From NCBI RefSeq assembly GCF_052857255.1, contig NC_135507.1, positions 71,373,721 through 71,437,720 on the forward strand: 64,000 nt of DNA, in the 5' to 3' direction. Made by a program: the position numbers and the translations under genes. Positions 53,730 through 64,000 of the stretch are shown here, piece after piece. The notes beneath the pieces are model-generated. The model was not told the origin of the DNA, made no database searches, and saw only the letters and a list, made by a program, of their open reading frames with translations. The stretch is from Amblyomma americanum (lineage: Eukaryota > Arthropoda > Arachnida > Ixodida > Ixodidae). Numbering within the stretch: the stretch's first letter is position 1; each line of letters starts with the position of its first letter.

Positions 53730-55670
53730 CTTAGTAAGGTCTGCAAGGAAAGACCTTACGCAACTTTACTGGGGCATAGCCGCCTTTCCGAAATTAACCG
53801 TGACAAGTGCCTAGCTGTCTTTGGATTCCAGCGAAGTTGCAGCTGTACCTCCGAATCCTCCTCGCCCGTTCCCACGCGGCTTCGCATGCCATGTCGCCAT
53901 GTGCGGTAAAAAGAACAGTTTGCAGAGTTTAAATGGTTCAAGTATGAAGCTATGCAATGAAGCCAATTACAGACTTCTGTACAACAGCTAGAGGAATTTC
54001 AAGAGCATGCTGTGTGATGCTAGTCAAAACTAATGCAGTCAACTATTATTTCGTATTTTTTTGACCAAACAGACATGAAATGTCTGAAGATGAATGTGTA
54101 CCAAACACATCGGTGCATCAGTTAATTGTGATGCGTGAAAAAAATTGTACTAACTTATAAATGCCCATATGTCGTCATAATCAGGAATACTGAAGAATTA
54201 AGGAAAATAAAAAGTTTTTTTTTTGTTCACGCTCACACACCTGCTACAAACATCTTTATACGCGTACGTAACAATTTATGACTCTGTAAGAAGCATTTTG
54301 GGTAAAAAGTACAGTATGGCAGAAAGGAATCTTTAGGAAATGCACTGTGTAGAAATAGCCATACCAATTTCATGTGATCGTTCGATAAATGTAACAAATA
54401 CCGTGCAAACAAGCTCGCTGCATAGTATAGTTTTTTTGCAAGTTACTGGTTGCAGACCGCTCTGCAGTCACTGGACTGTGATTGTGTAAGTACTGCATGA
54501 CAGTGCATGGATTGCACAGCAGTTGCTTGTTCATTTCGTTTACCACCATCATTTGTAAGAAGGGGCCATTTCTCATATACATGTGTTTCTCTGCGAGTGT
54601 CGTTCTGCGCAGCGAGCGTTCTTTTGTGCCCGCATGTGTGCTTTCGGTGCGGGAGGGCGTCCTTGGCGGCACCCTCCGTTCTGCGAACGGACCGATGGGC
54701 GCCCGCTTCGTTAGCTTATTGGTGTGGTCGTTAGGGCCGCGGGAAATGCCGCCGCTGCCAGAAGTACGAACCGGAGAGCCGTGCGGCGTCTCCTTTCAAG
54801 TGGACCCATGCACGTGTGCGGGTGAGAGTGTGTGTGTTTGTGTGTGTGTGCGCTTCCGGTGCACTGCAGGTGCGCGGTAACCTGCAGCGCTTGGAGGCGA
54901 CTCAGTCAAGTGACAGACGACAAGGAACCCGTGAGAGTGTGTGTGCGATGCTATTTTAGCTTGTAAATAAGTTTTCGTAAATATACCCTTTTGTATTTCC
55001 TTCACATGAGAGTTTAATCGTTTCATTTCTTCAGCGCGTATTTGTAACATTAATTTAATCTTAAGCCTCATTTCAAACACAATGAAACAGGACGTGTAAC
55101 TTTTTGACATGTTCCTTTTTGGCAGCCTCTAAAAATATTTCCGCATGAATGGGCTAGCTTAATTGTTTTGCAGCAATATAACCACGGGACTGCTGTAACT
55201 TGCAACATTTTCAAATTGTGTGAGCATCACTGCATGTGAGGGGTCACAACCATATCCTAGCTGTTTCTTGAAGGTCCCGTTGCTTTGATGGCAATGCTTG
55301 GACAACCATGACCATCTTCCGCATTCATGCGTACAGGGTATGCCCATTACGTGCATGCCTTTCTACCTATTAATGCCTTACAATGCAAACAGACAACAAA
55401 TAAAAGGAAGAGCACAAGTACAGACAGTGTTTGTAGCCCACACTCTTCTTCTTCACGTCAGTAAATATATATGGCACATACCCACGCGGGGGGATTTGCC
55501 AAGGTACAGTGGAGATTGTCAATGAAATATTTGCACGGGGGAAAAAAAAGACGTGAGGCGGCGGCGTAGAAGACTGAATCAGGATAAAAATTGAAAAATT
55601 CAATAAAATTTAAGAAATATGAATTACCGAGAATAGAATCAAGCATTTTAGACATGCAACAGAATTTTGT
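53730..55670. other. No gene recognised; GT-rich run and LTR-like piece
   Basis: 54600-54990 has LTR-like features (a GT run at 54827-54850, then ttgtaaataagttttcgtaa at 54961). The rest is AT-rich with no recognised domains. Confidence 0.35.
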
Positions 55671-55676
55671 ATGCAG

Positions 55677-56270
55677 CTAACAAGGTGACCGATCAGTCGC
55701 ACTTATGTAATCATGAAGGTAGCCACAAACACTGCTTAACGGAAATTCCTTGGCGCTCGCACCGAACGAGAGAAGAACTGGAAGAGACAGAGGGAGTCCT
55801 AACCTCGAAAGAGGGACCTCCAAATACTGCTTTCCTTGAACTGCGAACCGCCGGCGAGAGAGGAGAAAATGACCTATTGTTTCAACTTGCCCACATGAGA
55901 CACAAAGGTTTGTCGCAGCGAACCCGCATCGGCGCAAGTATAAATTTAAGTGAGGGATTTTGCATCGCAGAAGCGTCACTGACACCTCGCAACGCCTTGA
56001 TTTACACCACTGGACATTCCATGGGTAATTTAAGTGGTGAAAATCCACGGTATTGAGCAACGGATCACTCAAGCTGGCTGAAATATGTTGGAACCGCTGG
56101 AAACGTGAAGTTTCCAACATAATGAGGTGAAGGACAGGAAAGATTACAGGAGCGCTGAGAGCTGACCTTGCCAATAAATCAGCCACCTCGTTAAAATAAA
56201 CACCCGAATAGGCAGGTACTCAGACCAAGTGGATCTCACACACTGTGCACGGAACATAAAACCTAAGCGA
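55677..56270 (-). mobile_element. LINE ORF2 3' part: RNase H end and Cys-rich tail
   Basis: The minus strand reads the end of an RNase H domain (VPAYSGVYFNEVADLLARSA), then the tail with CGFAATNLCVSCGQVETIGH and FLLSRRRFAVQ, and PLSLPVLLSFGAS to a stop at 55677. One stop lies upstream of the RNase H piece. The open stretch is 169 codons. It fits a Jockey/I-type element, 5'-truncated. Confidence 0.75.
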
Positions 56271-56319
56271 CCAATTCAATAACGATTTTCCGGAATTTTG
56301 GAGACTAGAACTGAAAGGC

Positions 56320-58000
56320 AGTCTGCAAGAATGAGAACTCAAGCTACATGCCTGGGAATTAAGAGAAGAGCCAAAATAACCAAAAACTCTACGAAGAATA
56401 TAGGAGTATAATCAGGGATACAAGCAGAATAGCTCCAAGCCAGATCCGGCGAATATATCCCAATTGTAATGTTTAGTAGCTTCTTCTGAATTTAAAAGTA
56501 ATGCTACTACTTTGAACTTTAAACTTTGGGGGTTCGAATAATAGCTGATAAATCACAGGGGGACAAAAACTGAATAACGGTAACAGAAACTTTGGCTATA
56601 TTCAAGAAACATTACAAATGTCTTCCTTCGACGACTCTTCTTCCCGCACTGCCCCGTCCACCCGTTTTCTTCAGCAACTCGTTGCAAGGAGATCAGATCA
56701 ACTTGAAGCGGAGCTAACAAATTCTGCGTGAACCTAACTTGCGGAAGCTGATAGCGTGGCCAATGCCTCCCATGCCTACTACGGATGGAATCAATACAAA
56801 GTCGAAGAAAAAGTATACCGCAGCACACATGATTGGAAGTGAAAGACGAATTTTGTTGATGTTGTTAGCCTATCAAAAGATGGCACATACCTACACTGGG
56901 CGATCAGCCAAGAATCCGGTGGCTATTCACCTGTACTCAGTTAAAAAAAAGAAAGCCGCGCGGGAACGCAATACTGGTGGATGTGCTGAATTTCAGGAAC
57001 AAACGTATCGTGCAACAAGTAACAAAAATATTCGTGAATCAGATTTTACATTGCATAATGAACCATGACTGCACCAAAGCAATGAGATATAAGTGAAGCA
57101 TTTCGTTGCTTTCGTGACAGAAATGAGTTATGAGGTTTGTTGAATAAAAAAAAGTGATTTTTGATGGCAGCCAGCATGAGCCATTTAAAGTTATAGCTCA
57201 ACATTAGTCACATCTGATATAGATGACACGCATGCTTTGAAAACAAGATAATGTTTTTCTTTTTTTTTATGAGAAATGCACAGGCAGTTTCAAGGCTTGC
57301 TTCACAATTTCATTTCTGGCGTATACACAAAGGCATGTCTATAAATTATTCGTGCGTTACACCAGAACCAACACTACTTAAGTTGGTAAATCATGTTCAT
57401 TACCTGGGTGTCATTAATAGCAAACATATACTAATGCTGCTAATCCTATAGAAGAACAAACAGCGGTTTTATGAAGACGTTAAATAATACGTGATACTGC
57501 ATGTGTCCATCAGGCAATGAACTGTGCGGCAGTTTCAGTTTCTCTTCTCTTATTTTCAGTTTCGGTTGTCTTACTTTCAGTTTCGCTTCTTCAGAGTTTC
57601 AGTCACATGCATGTCTCTTGACACCACGTATACGTGACGCAAGAAAAGTAGAGGGGGGGGGGGGGTTCGGCGGAAACTTGGCGTCATCATGACATCGCTC
57701 GCTCCGGTGTGTCGTTCGATCTTGCATCTACAATACAACAACGTGTCGACGAGGTAAACCTATGAGTTGCACGGGATCTTACGCCCCCTCGTACATTCCT
57801 AGAAACACCGGGCCAGTCACCAGTACCATGGAACCAGTGGAAGGCACTGTTTTCTACCTACTTTCAGGAGGCGTCTGGCCTGAGTTTGCTGCAACCCGGC
57901 GCAAAGCCATGCCTTTGCAGTCGCGCGGCGTCGAAGGTCAGCGTCGTTCCGCAATTAACGCCTCCTGCCACGAGCGCAAAATGAAGGAGCAGGGACCTAA
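56320..58000. other. No gene recognised
   Basis: A plus-strand frame at 56739-57068 (109 codons, Lys-rich, no ATG at its first codon) has no motif I can name. A run of 16 G lies at 57650-57665. The remainder has mixed composition without recognised structure. Confidence 0.4.
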
Positions 58001-58002
58001 AT

Positions 58003-58245
58003 TAATGGCGATTTCCACTGGTCGTGCTGGAGCAGCTTTTCTTGCTCCGCGACGACGAATTCGAGTTCAACTGGTCGACCTGGACCGACCGCGCGAATTC
58101 CGCTGGTCGATTGGAGCAACTCCGTTCCAACGGAGCTCACAAGGTTGATACGCCGACCAGTGGCGGATCTGCTCCGAGGCGGTTTGGGGCGCTCTTTTGC
58201 GATTCGAGCGCCTCACTTCAGATCCAGCAGTGGAATTCGCCATAA
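58003..58245. mobile_element. Tourist-like (Harbinger-type) MITE with TAA duplication
   Basis: Termini tggcgatttccactg (from 58006) and cagtggaattcgcca (to 58242) are inverse complements except for one position. The trinucleotide taa flanks both ends (58003-58005, 58243-58245). TAA/TTA duplications are characteristic of PIF/Harbinger MITEs. Length is 237 bp, with no coding potential. Confidence 0.65.
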
Positions 58246-58597
58246 GTGAAGTTACGAAAGGCGAAGATACGTTTCAAACCGCGCTCAGCACTTGCAACCG
58301 TCTGTCCTCAGCCACGACGGAACGCTACCGCGGTTCAAGATATGTTTACAGAACCCTGGCGAGCCTGTCAGCTGCAGGTTTACATTGCTCAGTTACGCGA
58401 ACCTGCGTAGAACTGCGACTTCGACAATTCCGTGAACACTGTTGTTCGTGATCAGCTCGTTTCTGGCGTTGCGTCGGACAACTTCATAGGATGGAATTGT
58501 TGCTCGAAGGTGCAGGGCGAACCGGGAAAAGGCGATTAATCGCTTGTACGAAGAGGCACTTTTTTAAAATTCAGTGGTCACTTTGGCGATGTAAAGT

Positions 58598-58956
58598 GCG
58601 CGAGGCGAAAGCCTTTCTGCGCCCACTGTGGCTGCTTCTTTTAATTTTTATTTAATTATTTTTAATTTTTCGCTTCTGAAACTGCATTGTCACATAAGTT
58701 AATTTTTCCTTTTTATTTTTGTTTCTTTAAAATTGTTATTTATTTTTATTTTTAACGTTTCGTGTTGAGCTATTAATTTACTTCACAAATTAATGTGTAA
58801 TTACAAACTAATGCGCAATTTCTAATCACCAATTACTTCTTAATTGCTAAGACTATATGGGTTATATCAATTATTATACCATTGATGACGTCATAGTGTG
58901 ACAGATTTCGCGGACGGATGGATAACGAGAGCCATTAAAGGCTTTCGCTTTAAATG
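58598..58956. mobile_element. AT-rich MITE candidate
   Basis: gcgaaagccttt near 58607 and its inverse aaaggctttcgc near 58938 could be terminal inverted repeats. The interior is AT-rich. No target duplication was defined. Confidence 0.4.
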
Positions 58957-59079
58957 TTTGCATGAAGTCGCCTATAGGCAGCTATTGGCTCTAGATTGCA
59001 GTTATTCGTTTCGGGCCCCTGATTATACACCTATATTCGCTGTTCATTTTCTAGGGGTTCAGTTGGCCCTATAGATAAG

Positions 59080-59300
59080 GTCTCTTGCATCGTTACTGAT
59101 GTCATTATACTTGCTGACAGCCTTTCTGTCCTGACTCACTCGAAGGCTCGAAGGACGCTCTTCTGGGCCATTCTCTAAGATTTTTCATTCCACTACATGT
59201 TAAAGAAATGCGCTTTCACTGGATACCTGGACACTGCGGCATTGATGCTAACAAGACGGCCGATTTTTTAAACAAAATCTGCGCTTTGTGGGCCTGTGGT
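59080..59300 (+). pseudogene. LINE RNase H fragment
   Basis: The plus strand reads VIILADSLSVLTHSKARR, then MRFHWIPGHCGIDANKTADF after a short gap. These are the DS and HxG...AD blocks of LINE RNase H domains. Frame changes separate them. Confidence 0.65.
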
Positions 59301-59454
59301 ACCATTTTCTCTAAACACTGTGCATTGACAACAGCTTGCTTCCAATGGTTCCTGCATCTGCATTTTTTCAGTCATGAGCCTCTTCGTGCTGCAGCGGATT
59401 TTCAACATTCCCTTGGAGTGTGCGCTTAAGTAGTTCATGGCAATTCGAGGTGTC

Positions 59455-59585
59455 TATGAAGTGGGATTCCAAATGTCCCCACTTTATAGACAATGATTCC
59501 AAATATGAAGTGGGATTCCAAATGGTCCCACTTGTTTTCAAGTGGTGCCACCTCAAAACAAGTGGTTTTAACAAGTGGTCCCAAT
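59455..59585 (+). repeat. Short direct and inverted repeats around aagtgg
   Basis: A 21-bp phrase (tatgaagtgggattccaaat plus g) occurs at 59455-59475 and 59504-59524. It is followed by four aagtggt units in 60 bp, with inverse copies. It looks like local slippage. Confidence 0.6.
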
Positions 59586-59587
59586 TG

Positions 59588-59772
59588 TGGTCTCACTATG
59601 CAGGTGTTGTTGAGCCTCTGCGCAGGCTCTTGTGACACTACGTTGCTTTCGCTTGGGACTCTGAGGCAGTTCAAAGCTTTCATGAAGTGAAGTAACTACT
59701 TTCAACTTGTGACGTAATGCACTTGTTTGATCCGGCTCTACCAGTGGTCGTGATCACAGATGCTTAATTCAG
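59588..59772 (+). mobile_element. Ty3/Gypsy pol scrap
   Basis: The plus strand reads YAGVVEPLRRLL, AFAWDSEAVQSFHEVK and MHLFDPALPVVVITDA with two internal stops. This is the junction of reverse transcriptase and RNase H in Ty3/Gypsy elements. Only about 60 codons remain, ending where a LINE insertion begins. Confidence 0.75.
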
Positions 59773-59871
59773 AGCATGTACTTTCTTTTAACTTCAGATA
59801 CTACAAAACGTTTGCAAAAACTGCTGGGTCAATAGCCGAAGCTAGTATAGGCCCAATGTACACATTTGTTA

Positions 59872-62156
59872 TTACAGCAACAGAAGATGCCAACATGAAA
59901 CTTGGTTATAAATGATCAGTGAACAAAGTATTAGCAAGCAACACTCAACAGCACAGGGCCTAAGACTGACCCCTGGAGGCACTCCAGCACACACAGGCTG
60001 TCGAGATGATTTTAAGTGTTTTATGTGGAAAAATTGTTTTCTGTTAGTAATGTAGCTTGTAAAGAAATCAAGAGTGGAATCCCTAAAACCATAGTGCTCT
60101 AGCTTGTGAATTAAAATGTTATGATTAACAGTATCAAATGCTTTCTTTAAGTCTAGGAACAAGGCTGCAGATATTTCATTAGCTTGTGAATTAAAATGTT
60201 ATGATTAACAGTATCAAATGCTTTCTTTAAGTCTAGGAACAAGGCTGCAGACATTTCATAATTATGCAAAGATGAACATAACTCTTGAGACAATGCCATT
60301 ACTGCTGTAGATGTAGACCTGTTATTTCTGAAGCCTTGTTGACAGTGAGATATGATTCTAGTTCTCTCCAAGTAGTAATTTAGTTGCTTTCCGACAAGTT
60401 TTTCGAACACAGTGTTAATGATACTCAAAACCGAGATTGGACGGTAACTGCCTGAATCATTACTATCCTTGTTTGTGAACTGGTATAGCTGCAGCGATCC
60501 TCAAAATATTTGCATAAATACCTTCGTAAACTGCATGATCCATTATTATTGATAGGAGTGGAGCAAGTTGGTGGATGTTCTCTTTAATGCTCTCAAAGTA
60601 ATCCCGTCATGTCTGGTTGCCTTGTTTGCAACGAGTTTTCTTGATTGCTGTGATGTCACAATCGGCAACAGCTTGCGGTAAGAAGGTGTCATGAACACAA
60701 GGGTCATTAACAGAGCATGGTAGATTAGGGATATGAGCTACAAACTCAGGGCCAATGTTTGTGAAGAAATTATCAAACCTATCAACTGTGTTTTCATCAA
60801 TGTGTTCAGGAACTACGTGCTGTTTTAACTGTCTACCGATTACGCTATTTCCCACATCCCACATTTTTCAGGAGTTTCCTTCTGCTTTCTGTATTAGCAT
60901 ACAGTTGTATTCTTTCTTTCTCATCTGTATTAATGCCACTCCATAGTTTCTGGAGGATCTGAACTTGTTTGAATAACAAATGTTTTCTTTTTGACGTTTC
61001 CACTTACGATACCATTGATCCTTCTCTTGTATAGCCTCAAGTATGTTCTGATTCATCCACAGGCACAAAGAATTGTTCGTACCTACGGGTAGTGCATAAT
61101 GTGCATTTCGATATGGCAGACTCAAGAGCCTCAGCAAAATTTTCGAATTCAGTGTGAGCATTTGTATGATATATGTTGTTGAAATCTAAATTGTATATTT
61201 TCTCCTGCAAGAGTTGATAATTAATTCACGCAATTGGTGCAGAACTCATTCGAGCTGTTTTGTAGCAGAAATGTAATGGAGGCCTGCATACTGCTGCATA
61301 TTTGCATCTCAACTCTCCCACGCTAAACACTCTGTGTATGGGCATATGAATATTGGCATGGGCGTGTGTATGGGCATATGAATATCAGCATTACTTTTCA
61401 TGGGGGAGGAAGTTCGAATTGAAGCAGGTCATCAAGCACAGTTTACCCTATACTCATCACATGGAACCAGTCGTTGATCGACACGTAATATAAGATTGTC
61501 TGCATGACTAGATTATTCACTGATGATGCTTTGATTTACCTCAGTGTGATTGCTCATATGGACTGCTAATATTAAAGGTCACATCTCGATGAAACAATTT
61601 CTTGCTCCTTAATGTCTCTAATGCTGAATTCATCATTCACAGAGTACCCGAATATCCTCCAGATAGTTTCCAGATAACAGCTATTAGCGTGCTTATCACA
61701 AGATATAAATATCCTGGTGTTCATCTTAAGTCATACCTGTCATGGAATCAAAAGAATAACTGTGTGTTCTGCTAACACCTTCCTGGGCTTTATTGAACAT
61801 CTAGAATAAGCTCCTGTAAATGAAAAATGACTTGCATACATTACACTAATCCTAGCCCAAACCTAGAACATGCATCACACATTTTGTATCGTGAACAATG
61901 TAACCTAATTAGTGACATTGTTACAAATTATTTAGCGGCCGTAGGCAAATGTCAAGTGATGACCCGTCTATACTAATGTTTGATGCATCATTTCAAAGAA
62001 GATGTAAGCAAAAATTTTGTGTCTATACCACTTTAAGCTCAACTGTATACGCATATCAGGAGATGATAATCCAAGCTATTGTTACCAATGTAGTCTATTG
62101 TAATGTAAACAGTAAATATTTGTGCAGTGCTAATGCAATAATTATTTAATAAAAAA
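59872..62156. mobile_element. LINE with 5' inversion (twin-priming structure)
   Basis: The 5' part lies on the minus strand (61250 to about 59872): a linker (EAIQEKDQWYRKWKRQKEN), FDNFFTNIGPEFVAHIP, then RT blocks SIINTVFEKLVGKQLNYYLE, SHCQQGFRNNRSTSTAVMAL, LFLDLKKAFDTVNHNIL and a frameshifted VPQGS-LGP. The next RT block, RLFTDDALIYLS, appears on the plus strand from about 61500, followed by QITAISVLITRYKYPGVHL and thumb remnants to about 61970, then a 3' UTR ending in an A-run near 62156. The two parts are consecutive in the protein and lie in the order expected of 5' inversion during target-primed reverse transcription. An 80-bp tandem duplication breaks the RT. Confidence 0.7.
60101..60260 (-). 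repeat. 80-bp tandem duplication inside LINE RT
   Basis: 60101-60180 and 60181-60260 differ at only two positions. The duplicated stretch encodes the catalytic LFLDLKKAFDTVNHNIL block and shifts the frame because 80 is not a multiple of three. Confidence 0.9.
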
Positions 62157-62159
62157 AGG

Positions 62160-63350
62160 CTCTGATGACTTGGATGCATTCTTAAAGAGTTTGCCATGCA
62201 GCTGTTCTAATGACTGTCACTATGAATTCAGGCTAATCTATCTTACCTATTAACTCAGTGAAATGCTGTGTGGCCCTTTCTGCAGATTCTACAGTACTGC
62301 AACAGTATAGCATTTTGAGCAGTGTTATGAACAGTGTTATTGTGGTCCCTTTGTCTATTTTGTGCACTCACTTAACCATATCTCAATTCACACATCTGTT
62401 CAGTTGTCACACCTCAGTTTATCTACTTTAATTTATGTGGGTGCTTAAGAAAATATGTAAACAATCTACAATGTATAGATTGTTTTTATTGGAAAAATAA
62501 TTTACGATTGCTTGTGGTGACAATGCATCTTTAAAAAGTGTTGCAGCTTTGTTTATTTCTGCACTGCACGCCAGACAATGCTGGTAATGAATTCAAATCT
62601 CTGGATGCATGTACCTGCAAAGAGATTGGACGACAACGTAGTTGCAGGAACAAAATAAATATAGGTTTATTTCTGTGCTATGACAGGCAGATTGCAATAT
62701 ACTAGAATCTGAAGGAAAGGTAAGGCATAGTATAAGTTGCGATCTTCCAAGTATTTCAATAACTGATGCTAATGACATCTTCAGTACAATCATGAAAGGC
62801 CATCAATGTTGTCTTCACGTCTCTTTGGTTGTTTGTCACCTGAAAGACAATCACAACAGCGTAAATTAGAACAGTCGTCGCTTTTAGCTCTGCACACACC
62901 GAACTCTTATTTGACAGCGCATAATAGTACCATGTGCCACTTAGCAGAGTTGTTCAGAAAATGTCTGCATCAAGTTGCACCCTAACAGCAACTTTGTGAA
63001 TTGCCAGCAATGTGTAGCCATGGACCTGAGGAAAAAGGAAGCATGTACAGGTGGGGAATGTGTCAAGGCAGTGAAACCCCTGTTGGTCCGCGGGTGCACG
63101 CACCACTCTTACCGAGCACTCTGTACTTATAAGACACACCATGCCAGAAGGTTCCCTCATTTAATCAAACTTATTGTGCCTTTTGCAAGCTGCACACTTC
63201 AGGTGCTTGGTAAGAGCCTCCCTATCCGCCACCTGGGAGACGCGCTCTTTAGCAGTCAGGTTCTGCCGAGAGAAAAAAATGGTCTGGCTAAGCCAGATGC
63301 AGAGAAACCATTGTGCTGTAGGTTTCGCTTCAGTTGTTTAAGTGTGCAAC
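62160..63350. other. No gene recognised
   Basis: AT-rich DNA to about 62.9 kb. A plus-strand frame at 62975-63463 (162 codons) is open but has no motif. The region may be 3' flank or intron of the minus-strand gene at the right edge. Confidence 0.4.
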
Positions 63351-63357
63351 ACACTGA

Positions 63358-63538
63358 GCTGAAAGGAAAATATACTTACCTGCAGCATATATGGCCAGTA
63401 TGGAGGTGCCTCTCGCGCTCTAACGCACACACCATCCTACTGGTACCACAAAGCTGCTGCTGAAAGGAAAATATACTTACCTGCAGCATATATGGCCAGT
63501 ATGGAGGTGCCTCTCGCGCTCTAACGCACACACCATCC
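63358..63538 (-). repeat. Duplicated exon-like 80-bp unit with splice donor
   Basis: 63358-63437 and 63459-63538 are near-identical. On the minus strand each ends CTGCAG|GTAAGTATA followed by ttttcctttcag, so each copy carries a donor and a downstream acceptor-like sequence. This resembles a small tandem exon duplication. Confidence 0.6.
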
Positions 63539-63648
63539 ATCTGGTTCGAGACAGCTGCACACCTCATAGGCAAGGTCTATAAGTACACAGATGAACTTGT
63601 AGACGGGTTGTAAACCAGAAGAGAGGGCCATAGAGTCGATCTCATCTT

Positions 63649-64000
63649 TCATATGTAGTTGTGTCCTGGAGATGTTATTATAACAGTTGCCTCATCATTG
63701 CTGTTAAGGATTTGCTTTTTTATGTTCTCCTTCTGAAGCTCAGTTGGCTTTGAAAAACTTGTACCTGAGCTGGACAGCCTCTGCTTCTTAGTGGAATGAA
63801 ACCTGACTTGGTGTTCGATTTTCTTGTTTGCAGGCTCCCTTGATGTGTGGGGCATTTCTTGCTTCTTAGTGCCTTCATAAATCTTCAGTACAGGGTCCAA
63901 AAGCTTGTTGGCCTTGTTGTGCACTTCTTGAGGAATTTCTTGCTCTGCGACATACTCTTTGAGCAATTCCATCTTGGCCAAGACCAAGTCAGATTTTGTC
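63649..64000 (-). CDS. Partial gene at right edge, function unknown
   Basis: The minus strand is open from the window edge to a stop at 63649-63651. It reads LVLAKMELLKEYVAEQEIPQ, NKANKLLDPVLKIYEGTKKQ, a basic segment HQVRFHSTKKQRLSSSG, and an end with DEATVIITSPGHNYI. Composition is charged with helical character and no low-complexity bias. I do not recognise a domain. The N-terminal part lies beyond the window. A repeated transposon-associated gene is possible; a host gene cannot be excluded. Confidence 0.45.
   Translation of the reverse strand, partial: TKSDLVLAKMELLKEYVAEQEIPQEVHNKANKLLDPVLKIYEGTKKQEMPHTSREPANKKIEHQVRFHSTKKQRLSSSGTSFSKPTELQKENIKKQILNSNDEATVIITSPGHNYI

Noticed and set aside
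53330..54990. A complete LTR retrotransposon between two LTR-like pieces
   Set aside because: The two pieces (53.3-53.7 and 54.6-55.0 kb) do not resemble each other and no gag or pol lies between them.
59420..59690. Overlapping short frames around the aagtgg repeats
   Set aside because: They arise from local repeats and the Gypsy scrap; none extends beyond about 80 codons with a motif.

Overview
The window is animal nuclear DNA and looks like an accessory, transposon-dense stretch of a hard tick genome (inference). Ruka-type tRNA-derived SINEs (22.5, 33.3, 46.6 kb, a relative at 38.6 kb) point to ticks. Coding signal is split into exons with GT/AG borders and AATAAA signals. I found no rRNA, no CRISPR array, no bacterial-style operon and no convincing conserved single-copy host gene. 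The best host-like candidates are a GC-rich CCHC-knuckle gene at 48.1-48.8 kb and an open frame running off the right edge.

Layout. 1-6.6 kb: a CR1-like LINE (minus) splits a tandemly repeated BTB exon; then a PIWI-domain relic, a small MITE and a MADF exon. 7.3-8.8 kb: a DUF4817-type mariner-like transposase next to a truncated Tc1. 8.8-21.9 kb: two arrays of the 12-bp palindrome TTCCAGCTGGAA bracket a broken BEN-domain gene (minus) and a broken DUF4218/tnp2-like transposase (plus). A full-length I-like LINE of 5.87 kb, with both ORFs open and a 12-bp target-site duplication, is inserted there. 22-28.9 kb: a Ruka SINE, an inverted pair of tRNA-bearing repeats, another BEN-type N-terminal gene with another DUF4218 transposase end, and a LINE 3' end carrying a 40-bp perfect palindrome flanked by an 8-bp duplication.

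29.02-38.61 kb: a PIF/Harbinger element with matching terminal inverted repeats. It carries a three-exon HARBI1-like transposase with no internal stop (plus) and a convergent Myb/SANT-like coiled-coil gene (minus), with later repeats inside it. 39.8-47.7 kb: an ISL2EU-like module, a SWIM/YqaJ nuclease gene (plus) facing a four-exon THAP/DDE transposase (minus), both damaged. 47.7-48.9 kb: a GC-rich divergent promoter and the CCHC gene, followed by a histone-type stem-loop. 49.8-52.4 kb: a rearranged Penelope element with flanking direct repeats. 52.9-64 kb: MITEs, LINE and Gypsy scraps, a LINE with a twin-priming-like 5' inversion, and the partial gene at the right edge.

The genes do not form one pathway. 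They are several two-gene DNA transposons, each a nuclease or transposase plus a DNA-binding partner, nested with retroelements. The most novel-looking signals are the paired CAGCTGG arrays and the 40-bp palindromic insertion.
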